NCBI GenBank assembly: GCA_947095535.1
Contig: OX352774.1
Location: 242,507,825-242,571,824 of the forward strand
DNA: 64,000 nucleotides
Reading direction: 5' to 3'
From: Poecilobothrus nobilitatus
Taxonomy: Eukaryota; Arthropoda; Insecta; Diptera; Dolichopodidae
A program made the translations under genes and the position numbers. Shown here piece after piece: positions 46,791 through 61,250 of the stretch (position 1 is the stretch's first letter; each line of letters begins with the position of its first letter). The notes under the pieces were generated by a model, which was given only the letters and a program-made list of their open reading frames with translations, was not told where the DNA came from and did no database searches.

Positions 46791-48299
46791 AATGGTAGAA
46801 AAATCGTTTTAAACATTCGGTATTTTCAAGATCCATTTTCAGGCGATATAAGTCAGGTATAAGTTTCGGATTTCGTTTTATTATTTAGAAATATCGTCCC
46901 CTACACAAAAACCCTATTTTTTAGTCAAAATTCCTATTTGGAAGGAAAATATTCAGTTTTTACTGAGGAAGTAAAAATGATATCAAAATAAGATTCAAAT
47001 CGTGAAAAAACAAGGGAAATGGTAAAAAAATCGTTTTACACATTCGGTACTTTCAAGATCCATTTTCATGCGACATAAATTAGGTATAAGTTTCGGATTT
47101 CGTTTTATTATTTAGAAATATCGTCCCCTACACAAAAACTTTATTTTTTGGTCAAAATTCCTATTTGGAAGGAAAATATTCAGTTTTTACTGAAGAAGAA
47201 AAATGATATCAAAATAAGATTCAAATCGTGAAAAAACAAGGGAAATTGTAGAAAAATCGTTTTAAACATGCGGTACTTTCAAGATCCATTTTCAGGCGAT
47301 ATAAGTTAGGTATAAGTTTCGGATTTCGTTTTATTATTTAGAAATATCGTCCCCTACACAAAAACTATATTTTTTGGTCAAAATTCCTATTTGGAAGGAA
47401 AATATTCAGTTTTTACTGAAGAAGTAAAAATGATATCAAAATGAGCTCAAAATCGTGAAAAAATAACGGGAAATGGTAGAAAAATCGATTAATATATTCG
47501 GTATTTTCAAGATCCATTTTCAGGCGATATAAGGTAGGTATAAGTTTCGGATTTCATTTTTATATTTAGAAACATCGTCCCCTACACAAAAATAATATTT
47601 TTTGGTCAAAATTCCTATTTGGAAGGAAAATATTCAGTTTTTACTCAAAAAGCAAATATGATATCAAAATGAGCTCAAAATCGTGAAAAAACAACGGGAA
47701 ATGGTAGGAAAAACGATTTAAACATTTGGTATTTTCAAAATTCATTTTCAGGCGATATAAATTAGGTATAAGTTTCAGATTTCGTTTTTATATTTAGAAA
47801 TATCGTCACCTACACAAAAAATCTATTTTTTGATCAAACTTCCTATTTGGATGGAAAATATTCAGTTTTTACTGAAGAAGCAAAAATGATATCAAAATAA
47901 ACTTAAAATCGTGAAAAACCAACGGGATATGGAAGAAAAATCGATTTAAACATTCGGTATTTCCAAGATCCATTTTCAGGCGATATAAGTTAGGTATAAG
48001 TTTCGGATTCCGTTTTTATATTTAGAAATATCGCCCCCTACACTAAAACTCTATTTTTTGGTCAAAATTCCTATTTGGAAGGAAAATATTCACTTTTTAC
48101 AGAAAAAGCAAAATTGATATTAATATAAGCTTAAAATCGTGAAAAAACAACGGGAAATGGTAGAAAAATCGATTTAAACATTCGGTATTTTCAAGTTACA
48201 TTTTCAGGCGATATAAGTTAGGTATAAGTTTCAGATTTCATTTTTATATTTAGAAATATCGTCCCCTACACAAAAAGTCTATTTTTTGGTCAAAATTCC

Positions 48300-50520
48300 T
48301 ATTTGGAAGAAAACTATTCAGTTTTTACCTAAGAAGTGAAAATGATATCAAAATAAGCTTAAAATCGTGAAACAACAGCGGGAAATGGTAGAAAATTCGA
48401 TTTAAACATTCGGTATTTTCAAAATCCATTTTCAAGCTATATATGTTAGATATTTCGTTTTTATAGTTAGAAATAAAGTCTCCTACACAAAAAGTCTATT
48501 TTTTGGTCAAAATTCCTATTTGGAAGGAAAATATTCAGTTTTTACTGAAAAAGCAAAAATGATGTTTAAATAAGCTTAAAAACGTGAAAAAACAACGGGA
48601 AATGGTAGAAAAATCGATTTAAACATTCGGTATTTTCAAGATCCATTTTCAGGCGTTATAAGTTAGGTATAATTTTCGGATTTCGTTTTTAAATTTAGAA
48701 ATATTGTCCCCTCCACAAAAAGTCTATTTTTTGGTCCAAATTCCTATTTGGAAGGAAAATATTCAGTTTTTACAGAAAAAGCTAAATTGATATTAATATA
48801 AGCTTAAAATCGTGAAAAAACAACGGGAAATGGTAGAAAAATCGATTTAAACATTCGGTATTTTCAAGTTCCATTTTCAGGCGATATAAGTTAGGTATCA
48901 CTTTCTAATTTCGTTTTTATATTAAGAAATAACGTCTCCTACACAAAAAGTTTATTTTTTGGTCAAAATTCCTATTTGGAAGGAAAATATTCAGTTTTTA
49001 CTGAAAAAGCAAAAATGATGTTTAAATAAGCTTAAAAACGTTTTTCAGTTTTTACTGAAAAACAAAGTCTATTTTTTGGTCCAAATTCCTATTTGGAAGG
49101 AAAATATTCAGTTTTTACTGAAAAAGCAAAAATGATGTTTAAATAAGCTTAAAATCGTGAAAAAACAACGGGAAATGGTAGAAAAATCGATTTAAACATT
49201 CGGTATTTTCAAGTTCCATTTTCAGGCGATATAAGTTAGGTATCACTTTCGAATTTCGTTTTTATATTAAGAAATAACGTCTCCTACACAAAAAGTTTAT
49301 TTTTACTGAAAAAGCAAAAATGATGTTTAAATAAGCTTAAAAACGTTTTTCAGTTTTTACTGAAAAACAAAGTCTATTTTTTGGTCCAAATTCCTATTTG
49401 GAAGGAAAATATTCAGTTTTTACTGAAAAAGCAAAAATGATGTTTAAATAAGCTTAAAATCGTGAAAAAACAACGGGAAATGGTAGAAAAATCGATTTAA
49501 ACATTCGGTATTTTCAAGTTCCATTTTCAGGCGATATAAGTTAGGTATCACTTTCGAATTTCGTTTTTATATTAAGAAATAACGTCTCCTACACAAAAAG
49601 TTTATTTTTTGGTCAAAATTCCTATTTGGAAGGAAAATATTCAGTTTTTACTGAAAAAGCAAAAATGATGTTTAAATAAGCTTAAAAACGTGAAAAAACA
49701 ACGGGAAATGGTAGAAAAATCGATTTAAACATTCGGTATTTTCAAGATCCATTTTCAGGCGTTATAAGTTAGGTATAATTTTCGGATTTCGTTTTTAAAT
49801 TTAGAAATATTGTCCCCTCCACAAAAAGTCTATTTTTTGGTCCAAATTCTTATTTGGAAGGAAAATATTCAGTTTTTAGAGAAAAAGCAAAATTGATATT
49901 AATATAAGTTTAAAATCGTGAAAAAACAACGGGAAATGGTAGAAAAATCGATTTAAACATTCGGTATTTTCAAGTTCCATTTTCAGGCGATATAAGTTAG
50001 GTATCACTTTCGAATTTCGTTTTTATATTAAGAAATAACGTCTCCTACACAAAAAGTTTATTTTTTGGTCAAAATTTCTATTTGGAAGGAAAATATTCAG
50101 TTTTTACTGAAAAAGCAAAAATGATGTTTAAATAAGCTTAAAATCGTGAAAAAGCAACGGGAAATGGTAGAAAAATCGATTTAAACATTCGGTATTTTCA
50201 AGACCCATTTTCAGGCGATATAAGTTAGGTATAAGTTTCAGATTTCATTTTTATATTTAGAAATATCGTCCCCTACACAAAAAGTCTATTTTTTGGTCAA
50301 AATTCCTATTTGGAAGAAAACTATTCAGTTTTTACCTAAGAAGTAAAAATGATATCAAAATAAGCTTAAAATCGTGAAACAACAGCGGGAAATGGTAGAA
50401 AATTCGATTTAAACATTCGGTATTTTCAAAATCCATTTTCAGGCTATATATGTTAGATATAAGTTTCGGATTTCGTTTTTATAGTTAGAAATAAAGTCTC
50501 CTACACAAAAAGTCTATTTT
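48300..50520 (+). repeat. Nested duplications within the satellite
   Basis: A variant monomer with GGAAGAAAACTATTCAG, TTTACCTAAGAAG and GTGAAACAACAGCGGG occurs at 48,304 and again at 50,311 (offset 2,007). A second variant (AGGCGTTATAAG, then TATTGTCCCCTCCAC) occurs at 48,651 and 49,757 (offset 1,106). Between them a partial-unit junction AACGTTTTTCAGTTTTTACT occurs at 49,038 and 49,343, a 305-bp direct duplication. Together these show repeated unequal exchange. Confidence 0.8.
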
Positions 50521-53500
50521 TTGGTCAAAATTCCTATTTGGAAGGAAAATATTCAGTTTTAACTGAAGAAGCAAAAATGATATCAAAATAAGCTCAAAAT
50601 CATAAAAAATCAACGGAGGTAGAAAAATGGATTTAAACATTCGGTATTTTCAAGATCCATTTTCAGGCAATATAAGTTACGTATAAGTTTCGGATTTCAT
50701 TTTTATATTTAGAAATATTGTCCCCTGCAAAAAAAGTCTATTTTTTGGTCCAAATTCCTATGTGGAAGGAAAATATTCAGTTTTTACAGAAAAAGCAAAA
50801 TTGATATTAATATAAGCTTAAAATCGTGAAAAAACAACGGGAAATGGTAGAAAAATCGATTTAAACATTCGGTATTTTCAAGTTCCATTTTCAGGCGATA
50901 TAAGTTAGGTATCACTTTCGAATTTCGTTTTTATATTAAGAAATAACGTCTCCTACACAAAAAGTCTATTTTTTGGTCAAAATTCCTATTTGGAAGGAAA
51001 ATATTCAGTTTTTACTGAAAAAGCAAAAATTATTTTAAAAAAAGCTTAAAAATGTGAAAAAACAACGGGGAATGGTAGAAAAATCGATTTAAACATTCGG
51101 TGTTTTCAAGATCTATTTTCTGGCGATATAAATTAGGTATAAGTTTCGGATTTCGATTTTATATTTACAAATATCGTGCCCTACACAAAAAGTCTATTTT
51201 TTGGTCAAAATTCCTATTTGGAAGGAAAATATTCAGTTTTTACTGAAAAAGCAAAAATTATTTTAAAAAAAGCTTAAAAATGTGAAAAAACAACGGGAAA
51301 TGGTAGAAAAATCGATTTAAACATTCGGTGTTTTCAAGATCCATTTTCTGGCGATATAAATTAGGTATAAGTTTCGGATTTCGATTTTATATTTACAAAT
51401 ATCGTGCCCTACACAAAAAGTCTATTTTTTGGTCAAAAGCCTATTTGGAAGCAAAATATTCAGTTTTTACAGAAAAAGCAAAATTGATATTAATATAAAC
51501 TTAAAATCGTGAAAAAACAACGGAAAATGGTAGAAAAATCTATTTAAACATTCGGCATTTTCAGGATCCATTTTCAGGTGATACAAGTTAGGTATAAGTT
51601 TCGGATTTCGTTTTTATATTTAGAAATATCGTCCCCTACATAAAAAGTCTATTTTTTGGTCAAAATTCCTATTTGGAAGGAACATATTCAGTTTTTATTG
51701 AAGAAGTAAAAATGATATCAAAATAAGCTTAAAATCGTGAAAAAACAACGGGAAATGGTAGAATAATCGATTTAAACATTCGGTATTTTCAAAATCCATT
51801 TTCAGGCGATATAAGTTAGGTATAAGTTTCGAATTTCGTTTTTATATTTAGAAATATCGTCACCTAAACAAAAACCCAATTTTTTGGTCAAAATTCCTAT
51901 TTGGAAGGAAAATATTCAGTTTTTACTGAAAAAGTAAAAATAATATCAAAATAAGCTTAAAATCGTGAAAAAACAACGGGAAATGGTAGAATAATCGATT
52001 TAAACATTCGGTATTTTCAAGATCCATTTTCAGACGATATAAGATATGTATAAGTTTCGGATTTCGTTTTTATATTTAGAAATATCGTCCATTACATAAA
52101 AAGTCTATTTTTTGGTCAAAATTCCTATTTGGAAGGAAAATATTCAGTTTTTACTGAAGAAGTAAAAATGATATCAAAATAAGCTTAAAATCGTGAAAAA
52201 ACAACGGGAAATGGTAGAAAAATCGATTTAAACATTCGGTATTTTCAAGATCCATTTTCAGGCGACATAAGATATGTATAAGTTTCGGATTTCGTTTTTA
52301 TATTTAGAAATATCGTCACCTACACAAAAAGTCTATTTTTTGGTCAAAATTCCTATTTGGAAGGAAAATATTCAGTTTTTACTGAAGAAGTAAAAATGAT
52401 ATCAAAATAAGCTTAAAATCGTGAAAAAACAACGGGAAATGGTAGAATAATCGATTTAAACATTCGGTATTTTCAAGATCCATTTTCAGACGATATAAGA
52501 TATGTATAAGTTTCGGATTTCGTTTTTATATTTAGAAATATCGTCCCCTACACAAAAAGTCTATTTTTTGGTCAAAATTCCTATTTAGAAGGAAAATATT
52601 CAGTTTTTACTGAAGAAGTAAAAATGATATCAAGATAAGCTTAAAATATCGTGAAAAAACAACGGGAAATGGTAGAAAAATCGATTTAAACATTCGGTAT
52701 TTTCAAGATCCATTTTCAGGACATATAAGTTTGGTATAAGTTTCGGATTTCGTTTTTATATTTAGAAATATCGTCACCTAACACAAAAATTCTATTTTTT
52801 GGTCAAAATTCCTATTTGGAAGGAAAATATTCAGTTTTTACTGAAAAAGCAAAAATGATATTAAAATAAGCTTAAAAACGTAAAAAAACAACGGGAAATG
52901 GTAGAAAAATAGATTTAAACATTCGGTATTTTCAAGATCCATTTTCAGGCGATATAAGATATGTATAAGTTTCGGATTTCGTTTTTATATTTAGAAATAT
53001 CGTCCCCTACACAAAAAGTCTATTTTTTGGTCAAAATTCCTATTTGGAAGGAAGATATTCAGTTTTTACTGAAGAAGTAAAAATGATATCAAAATAAGCT
53101 TAAAACCGTGAAAAAACAACGGGAAATGGTAGAATAATCGATTTAAACATTCGGTATTTTTAAGATCAATTTTCAGGCGATATAAGATATGTATAAGTTT
53201 CGGATTTCGTTTTTATATTTAGAAATATCGTCCCCTACACAAAAAGTCTATTTTTTGGTCAAAATTCCTACTTGGAAGGAAAATATTCAGTTTTTACTGA
53301 AGAAGTAAAAATGATATCAAAATAAGCTTAAAATCGTGAAAAAACAACGGGAAATGGTAGAATAATCGATTTAAACATTCGTTATTTTCAAAATTCATTT
53401 TCAGGTGATATAAGTTAGGTATAAGTTTCGGATTTCGTTTTTATATTTTTATTTTTATTTATATTTTATATTTAGAAGTAAGAATGATATCAAAATAAGC

Positions 53501-56500
53501 TTAAAATCGTGAATAAACAACGGGAAATGGTAGAAAAATCGATTTAAAAATGCGGTATTTTCAAGATCCATTTTCAGGTGATACAAGTTAGGTATAAGTT
53601 TCGGATTTCGTTTTTATATTTAGAAATATCGTCACCTACACAAAAACCCACTTTTTTGGTCAAAATTCCTATTTGGAAGTAAAATATTCACATTTTACTG
53701 AAGAAGTAAAAATGATATCAAAATAAGCTTAAAATCGTGAAAAAACAACGGGAAATGGTAGAAAAATCGATTTAAACTTTCGGTATTTTCAAGGTCCATT
53801 TTCAGGCGATATAATTTAGCTATAAGTTTCGGATTTCGTTTTTATATTTAGAAATATCGTCACCTACACAAAAACCCACTTTTTTGGTCAAAATTCGTAT
53901 TTGGAAGGAAAATATTCACATTTTACTGAAGAAGTAAAAATGATATCAAAATAAGCTTAAAATCGTGAAAAAACAACGGGAAATGGTAGAAAAATCGATT
54001 TAAACATTCGGTATTTTCAAGATCCATTTTCAGGTGATACAAGTTAGGTATAAATTTCGGATTTCGTTTTTATATTTAGAAATATCGTCACCTACACAAA
54101 AAGCCATTTTTTTGGTCAAAATTTATATTTGGAAGGAAAATATTCACTTTTTACTGAAGAAGTAAAAATGATAGCAGAATAAGCTTAAAATCGTGAATAA
54201 ACAACGGGAAATGGTAGAAAAATCGATTTAAACATTCGGTATTTTCAAGATCCATTTTCAGGTGATACAAGTTAGGTATAAATTTCGGATTTCGTTTTTA
54301 TATTTAGAAATATCGTCACCTAACACAAATATTTTAATTTTTGGTCAAAATTCCTATTTGGAAGGAAAATATTCACTTTTTACTGAAAAAGTAAAAATGA
54401 AAGCAAAATAAACTTAAAATCGTGAATAAACAACGGGAAATGGTAGAAAAATCGATTTAAAAATTCGGTACTTTCAAGATCCATTGTCAGATGATACAAG
54501 TTAGGTATAAGTTTTGGATTTCGTTTTTATATTTAGAAATATCGTCACCTACACAAAAACCCACTTTTTTGGTCAAAATTCCTATTTGGAAGGAAAATAT
54601 TCACTTTTTACTGAAGAAGTAAAAATGATATCAAAATAAGCTTAAAATCGTGAAAAAACAACGGGAAATGGTAGAATAATCGATTTGAACATTCGGTATT
54701 TTCAAAATCCATTTTCAGGCAATATAAGTTAGTATAAGTTTCGGATTTCGTTTTTATATTTAGAAATATCGTCACCTGACACAAAAATTCTATTTTTTGG
54801 TCAAAATTCCTATTTGGAAGGAAAATATTCAGTTTTTACTAAAAAAGCAAAAATTATATTAAAATAAGCTTAAAAACGTGAAAAAACAACGGGAAATGGT
54901 AGAAAAATCGATTTAAACTTTCGGTATTTTCAAGATATTAGTTTTTATACAGTTTATACAGTTTTTACTGAAGAAGTAAAAATGATATTAAAATAAGCTT
55001 AAAAAAGTAAAAAAACAACGGGAAATGGTAGAAAAATCGATTTAAACATTCGGTATTTTCAAGATCCATTTTCAGGCGATATCAGTTAGGTATAAATTTC
55101 GGATTTCTTTTTTATATTTAGAAATATCGTCCCCTACACAAAAAGTTTATTTTTTGGTCAAAATTCCTATTGGGAAGGAAACTATTCAGTTTTTACTAAA
55201 AAGCAAAAATGATATTAAAATAAGCTTAAAAACGTGAAAAAACAACGGGAAATAGTAGAAAAATCGATTTAAACATTCGGTATTTTCAAGATCCATTTTC
55301 AGGCTATATAAGTTAGGTATAAGTTTCGGATTTCGTTTTTATATTTAGAAATATCGTCCCTTACACAAAAAATCTATTTTTTGGTCAAAATTCCTATTTG
55401 GAAGGAAAATACTCAGTTTTTACTGAAGAAGTAAAAATGATATCAAAATAAGCTTAAAATCGTGAAAAAACAACGGGAAATGGTAGAAAAATCGATTTAA
55501 ACATTCGGTATTTTCAAGATCCATTTTCAGGACATATAAGTTAGGTATAAGTTTCGGATTTCGTTGTTATAGTTAGAAATATCGTCACCTACACAAAAAA
55601 TCTATTTTTTGGTCAAAATTCCTATTTGGAAGGAAAATATTCAGTTTTTACTGAAGAAGTAAAAATGATATCAAAATAAGCTTAAAATCGTGAAAAAACA
55701 ACGGGAAATGGTAGAAAAATCGATTTAAACATTCGGTATTTTCAAGATCCATTTTCAGGACATATAAGTTAGGTATAAGTTTCGGATTTCGTTGTTATAG
55801 TTAGAAATATCGTCACCTACACAAAAACTCAATTTTTAGGTCAAAATTCCTATTTGGAAGCAAAATATTCAGTTTTTACTGAAGAAGTAAAAATGATATC
55901 AAAATAAGCTTAAAATCGTGAAAAAACAACGGGAAATGGTAGAAAAATCGATTTAAACATTCGGTATTTTCAAGATCCATTTTCAGGACATATAAGTTAG
56001 GTATAAGTTTCGGATTTCGTTGTTATAGTTAGAAATATCGTCACCTAACACAAAAAATCTATTTTTTGGTTGAAATTCCTATTTGGAAGGAAAATATTCA
56101 GTTTTTGCTGAAAAACAAAAATGATATTAAAATAAGCTTAAAAACGTGAAAAAACAACGGTAAATGGTAGAAAAACCTATTTAAACATTCGGTAATTTCA
56201 AGATCCATTTTCAGGCGATATAAGATATGTATAAGTTTCGGATTTCGTTTTTATATTTAGAAATATCGTCCCCTACACAAAAAGTCTATTTTTTGGTCAA
56301 AATTCCTATTTGGAAGGAAAATATTCAGTTTTTACTGAAGAAGTAAAAATGATATCAAAATAAGCTTAAAATCGTGAAAAAACAACGGGAAATGGTAGAA
56401 AAGTTGATTTAAACATTCGGTATTTTCAAGGTCCATTTTCAGGCGATATAAGTTAGCTACAAGTTTCGGATTTCGTTTTTATATTTAGAAATATCGTCAC

Positions 56501-56789
56501 CTACACAAAAACTCAATTTTTAGGTCAAAATTCCTATTTGGAAGGAAAATATTCAGTTTTTACTGAAGAAGTAAAAATGATATCAAAATAAGCTTAACAT
56601 CGTGAAAAAAACAACGGGAAATGGTAGAAAAATCGATTTAAACATTCGATATTTTCAAGATCCATTTTCAGGTGATACAAGTTAGGTATAAGTTTCGGAT
56701 TTCGTTTTTATATTTAGAAATATCGTTACCTACACAAAAACCCAATTTTTTGGTCAAAATTCCTATTTGGAAGGAAAATATTCACTTTT

Positions 56790-59700
56790 TACTGAAGAAG
56801 TAAAAATGGTAGCAAAATAAGCTTAAATGAATAAACAACGGGAAATGGTAGACAAATCGATTTAAACATTAGGTATTTTCAAGATCCATTTTCAGGTGAT
56901 ACAAGTTAGGTATAAGTTTCGGATTTCGTTTTTATATTTAGAAATATCGTCACCTACACAAAAACCCAATTTTTTGGTCAAAATTCCTATTTGGAAGGAA
57001 AATATTCAAAAATAAGCTTAAAATCGTGAAAAAAGGACGGGAAATGGTAGAAAAATCGATTTAAACATTCGGTATTTTCAAGATCCATTTTCAGGCGATA
57101 TAAGTTAGGTATAAGTTTCGGATTTTGTTTTTATATTTAGAAATATCGTCCCCTAACACAAAAAGTCTATTTTTTGGTCAAAATTCCTATTTGGAAGGAA
57201 AATATTCAGTTTTTACTGAAGAGTAAAAATGATATCAAAATAAGTTTAAAATCGTGAAAAAACAACGGGAAATGGTAGAAAAATCAATTAAAACATTCGG
57301 TATTGTCAAGATCCATTTTCAGGCGATATAAGTTAGGTATAAGTTTCGGATTTCGTTTTTGTATTTAGAAATATCGTCACCTACACAAAAACCCAATTTT
57401 TTGGGCAAAAGTCCTATTTGGAAGGAAAATATTCACTTTTTACTGAAGAAGTAAAAATATTAGCAAAATAAGCTTAAAATCGTGAATAAACAACGGGAAA
57501 TGGTATAAAAATCGATTTAAACATTCGGTATTTTCAAGATCCATTTTCAGGTGATACAAGTTAGGTATAAGTTTCGGATTTCGTTTTTATATTTAGAAAT
57601 ATCGTCACCTACACAAAAACCCAATTTTTTGGTCAAAATTCCTATTTGGGAGGAAAATATTCACTTTTTACTGAAGAAGTAAAAATGATATCAAAATAAG
57701 CTTAAAATCGTGAAAAAACAACGGGAAATATTAGAAAAATCGATTTAAACATTCGGTATTTTCAAAATCCATTTTCATGCGATATAAGTTAGGTATAAGT
57801 TTCGGATTTCGTTTTTCTATTTAGAAATATCGTCCCCTACACAAAAAGTCTATTTTTTGGTCAAAATTCCTATTTGGAAGGAAAATATTCACTTTTTACT
57901 GAAGAAGTAAAAATGATAGCAAAATAAGCTTAAAATCGTGAATAAACAACGGGAAATGGTAGAAAAATCGATTTAAACATTCGGTATTTTCAAGATCCAT
58001 TTTCAGGTGATACAAGTTAGGTATAAGTTTCGGATTTCGTTTTTATATTTATAAATATCGTTACCTACACAAAAACCCAATTTTTTGGTCAAAATTCCTA
58101 TTTGGAAGGAAAATATTCACTTTTTACTGAAGAAGTAAAAATATTAGCAAAATAAGCTTAAAATCGTGAATAAACAACGGGAAATGGTATAAAAATCGAT
58201 TTAAACATTCGGTATTTTCAAGATCCATTTTCAGGTGATACAAGTTAGGTATAAGTTTCGGATTTCGTTTTTATATTTAGAAATATCGTCACCTACACAA
58301 AAACCCAATTTTTTGGTTAAAATTCCTATTTGGAAGGAAAATATTCACTTTCTACTGAAGAAGTAAAAATGATATCAAAATAAGCTTAAAATCGTGAAAA
58401 ACAACGGGAAATGGTAGAAAAATCGATTTAAGCATTCGGTATTTTCAAGATCCATTTTCAGGTGATATAAGATAGGTATAAGTTTCGAATTTCGTTTTTA
58501 TATTTAGAAATATCGTTTAGAAATTCCTATAATATTCAGTTTTTACTAAAGAAGTAAAAATGATAGCAAAATAAGCCTGAAATCGTGAATAAACAACGCG
58601 AAATGGTAGAAAAATCAATTAAAACATTCGGTATTGTCAAGATCCATTTTCAGGTGATATAAGTTAGGTATAAGTTTCGAATTTCGTTTTTATATTTAGA
58701 AATATCGTCACCTAACACAAAAATTCTATTTTTTGGTCAAAATTCCTATTTGGAAGGAAAATATTCAGTTTATACTGAAGAAGTAAAAATGATATCAAAA
58801 TAAGCTTAAAATCGTGAAAAAACAACGGGAAATGGTAGAAAAATCGATTTAAACATTCGGTATTTTCAAAATCCATTTTCATGCGATATAAGTTAGGTAT
58901 AAGTTTCGGATTTCGTTTTTATATTTAGAAATATCGTCCCCTACACAAAAAGTCTATTTTTTGGTCAAAATTCTTATTTGGAAGGAAAATATTCACTTTC
59001 TACTGAAGAAGTAAAAATGATATCAAAATAAGCTTAAAATCGTGAAAAAAGGACGGGAAATGGTAGAAAAATCGATTTAAACATTCGGTATTTTCAAGAT
59101 CCATTTTCAGGCGATATAAGTTAGGCATAAGTTTCGGATTTTGTTTTTATATTTAGAAATATCGTCCCCTAACACAAAAAGTCTATTTTTTGGTCAAAAT
59201 TCTTATTTGGAAGGAAAATATTCACTTTTTACTGAAGAAGTAAAAATGGTAGCAAAATAAGCTTAAATGAATAAACAACGGGAAATGGTAGACAAATCGA
59301 TTTAAACATTAGGTATTTTCAAGATCCATTTTCAGGTGATACAAGTTAGGTATAAGTTTCGGATTTCGTTTTTATATTTAGAAATATCGTCACCTACACA
59401 AAAACCCAATTTTTTGGTCAAAATTCCTATTTGGAAGGAAAATATTCAAAAATAAGCTTAAAATCGTGAAAAAAGGACGGGAAATGGTAGAAAAATCGAT
59501 TTAAACATTCGGTATTTTCAAAATCCATTTTCATGCGATATAAGTTAGGTATAAGTTTCGGATTTCGTTTTTCTATTTAGAAATATCGTCCCCTACACAA
59601 AAAGTCTATTTTTTGGTCAAAATTCCTATTTGGAAGGAAAATATTCACTTTTTACTGAAGAAGTAAAAATGATATCAAAATAAGCTTAAAATCGTGAAAA

Positions 59701-61250
59701 AACAACGGGAAATATTAGAAAAATCAATTAAAACATTCGGTATTGTCAAGATCCATTTTCAGGCGATATAAGTTAGGTATAAGTTTCGGATTTCGTTTTT
59801 GTATTTAGAAATATCGTCACCTACACAAAAACCCAATTTTTTGGGCAAAAGTCCTATTTGGAAGGAAAATATTCACTTTTTACTGAAGAAGTAAAAATGA
59901 TAGCAAAATAAGCTTAAAATCGTGAATAAACAACGGGAAATGGTAGAAAAATCGATTTAAACATTCGGTATTTTCAAGATCCATTTTCAGGTGATACAAG
60001 TTAGGTATAAGTTTCGGATTTCGTTTTTATATTTATAAATATCGTTACCTACACAAAAACCCAATTTTTTGGTCAAAATTCCTATTTGGAAGGAAAATAT
60101 TCACTTTTTACTGAAGAAGTAAAAATATTAGCAAAATAAGCTTAAAATCGTGAATAAACAACGGGAAATGGTATAAAAATCGATTTAAACATTCGGTATT
60201 TTCAAGATCCATTTTCAGGTGATACAAGTTAGGTATAAGTTTCGGATTTCGTTTTTATATTTAGAAATATCGTCACCTATACAAAAACCTAATTTTTTGG
60301 TTAAAATTCCTATTTGGAAGGAAAATATTCACTTTCTACTGAAGAAGTAAAAATGATATCAAAATAAGCTTAAAATCGTGAAAAACAACGGGAAATGGTA
60401 GAAAAATCGATTTAAACATTCGGTATTTTCAAGATCCATTTTCAGGTGATATAAGATAGGTATAAGTTTCGAATTTCGTTTTTATATTTAGAAATATCGT
60501 TTAGAAATTCCTATAATATTCAGTTTTTACTAAAGAAGTAAAAATGATAGCAAAATAAGCCTGAAATCGTGAATAAACAACGCGAAATGGTAGAAAAATC
60601 AATTAAAACATTCGGTATTGTCAAGATCCATTTTCAGGTGATATAAGTTAGGTATAAGTTTCGAATTTCGTTTTTATATTTAGAAATATCGTCACCTAAC
60701 ACAAAAATTCTATTTTTTGGTCAAAATTCCTATTTGGAAGGAAAATATTCAGTTTATACTGAAGAAGTAAAAATGATATCAAAATAAGCTTAAAATCGTG
60801 AAAAAACAACGGGAAATGGTAGAAAAATCGATTTAAACATTCGGTATTTTCAAAATCCATTTTCATGCGATATAAGTTTGGTATAAGTTTCGGATTTCGT
60901 TTTTATATTTAGAAATATCGTCCCCTACACAAAAAGTCTATTTTTTGGTCAAAATTCTTATTTGGAAGGAAAATATTCACTTTCTACTGAAGAAGTAAAA
61001 ATGATAACAAAATAAGCTTAAAATCGTGAAAAAAGGACGGGAAATGGTAGAAAAATCGATTTAAACATTCGGTATTTTCAAGATCCATTTTCAGGCGATA
61101 TAAGTTAGGCATAAGTTTCGGATTTTGTTTTTATATTTAGAAATATCGTCCCCTAACACAAAAAGTCTATTTTTTGGTCAAAATTCCTATTTGGAAGGAA
61201 AATATTCCGTTTTTACTGAAGAGTAAAAATGATATCAAAATAAGTTTAAA
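56790..61250 (+). repeat. Higher-order repeat of about 9-11 monomers
   Basis: Rare variants recur in fixed order. Offset 2,440: 56,801 and 59,241 (TAAAAATGGTAGC), 57,001 and 59,441 (shortened unit AATATTCAAAAATAAGC), 57,361 and 59,801 (GTATTTAGAA). Offset 1,984: 58,051 and 60,035 (ATAAATATCGTTACC), 58,514 and 60,498 (CGTTTAGAAATTCCTATAAT), 59,041 and 61,025 (AAAAAAGGACGGG). The offsets differ by 456, exactly two monomers. They equal 11 and 9 monomers minus about 68 bases, consistent with the two shortened monomers each block contains. A further pair at 57,811 and 59,567 (offset 1,756) marks a smaller exchange. Confidence 0.85.
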
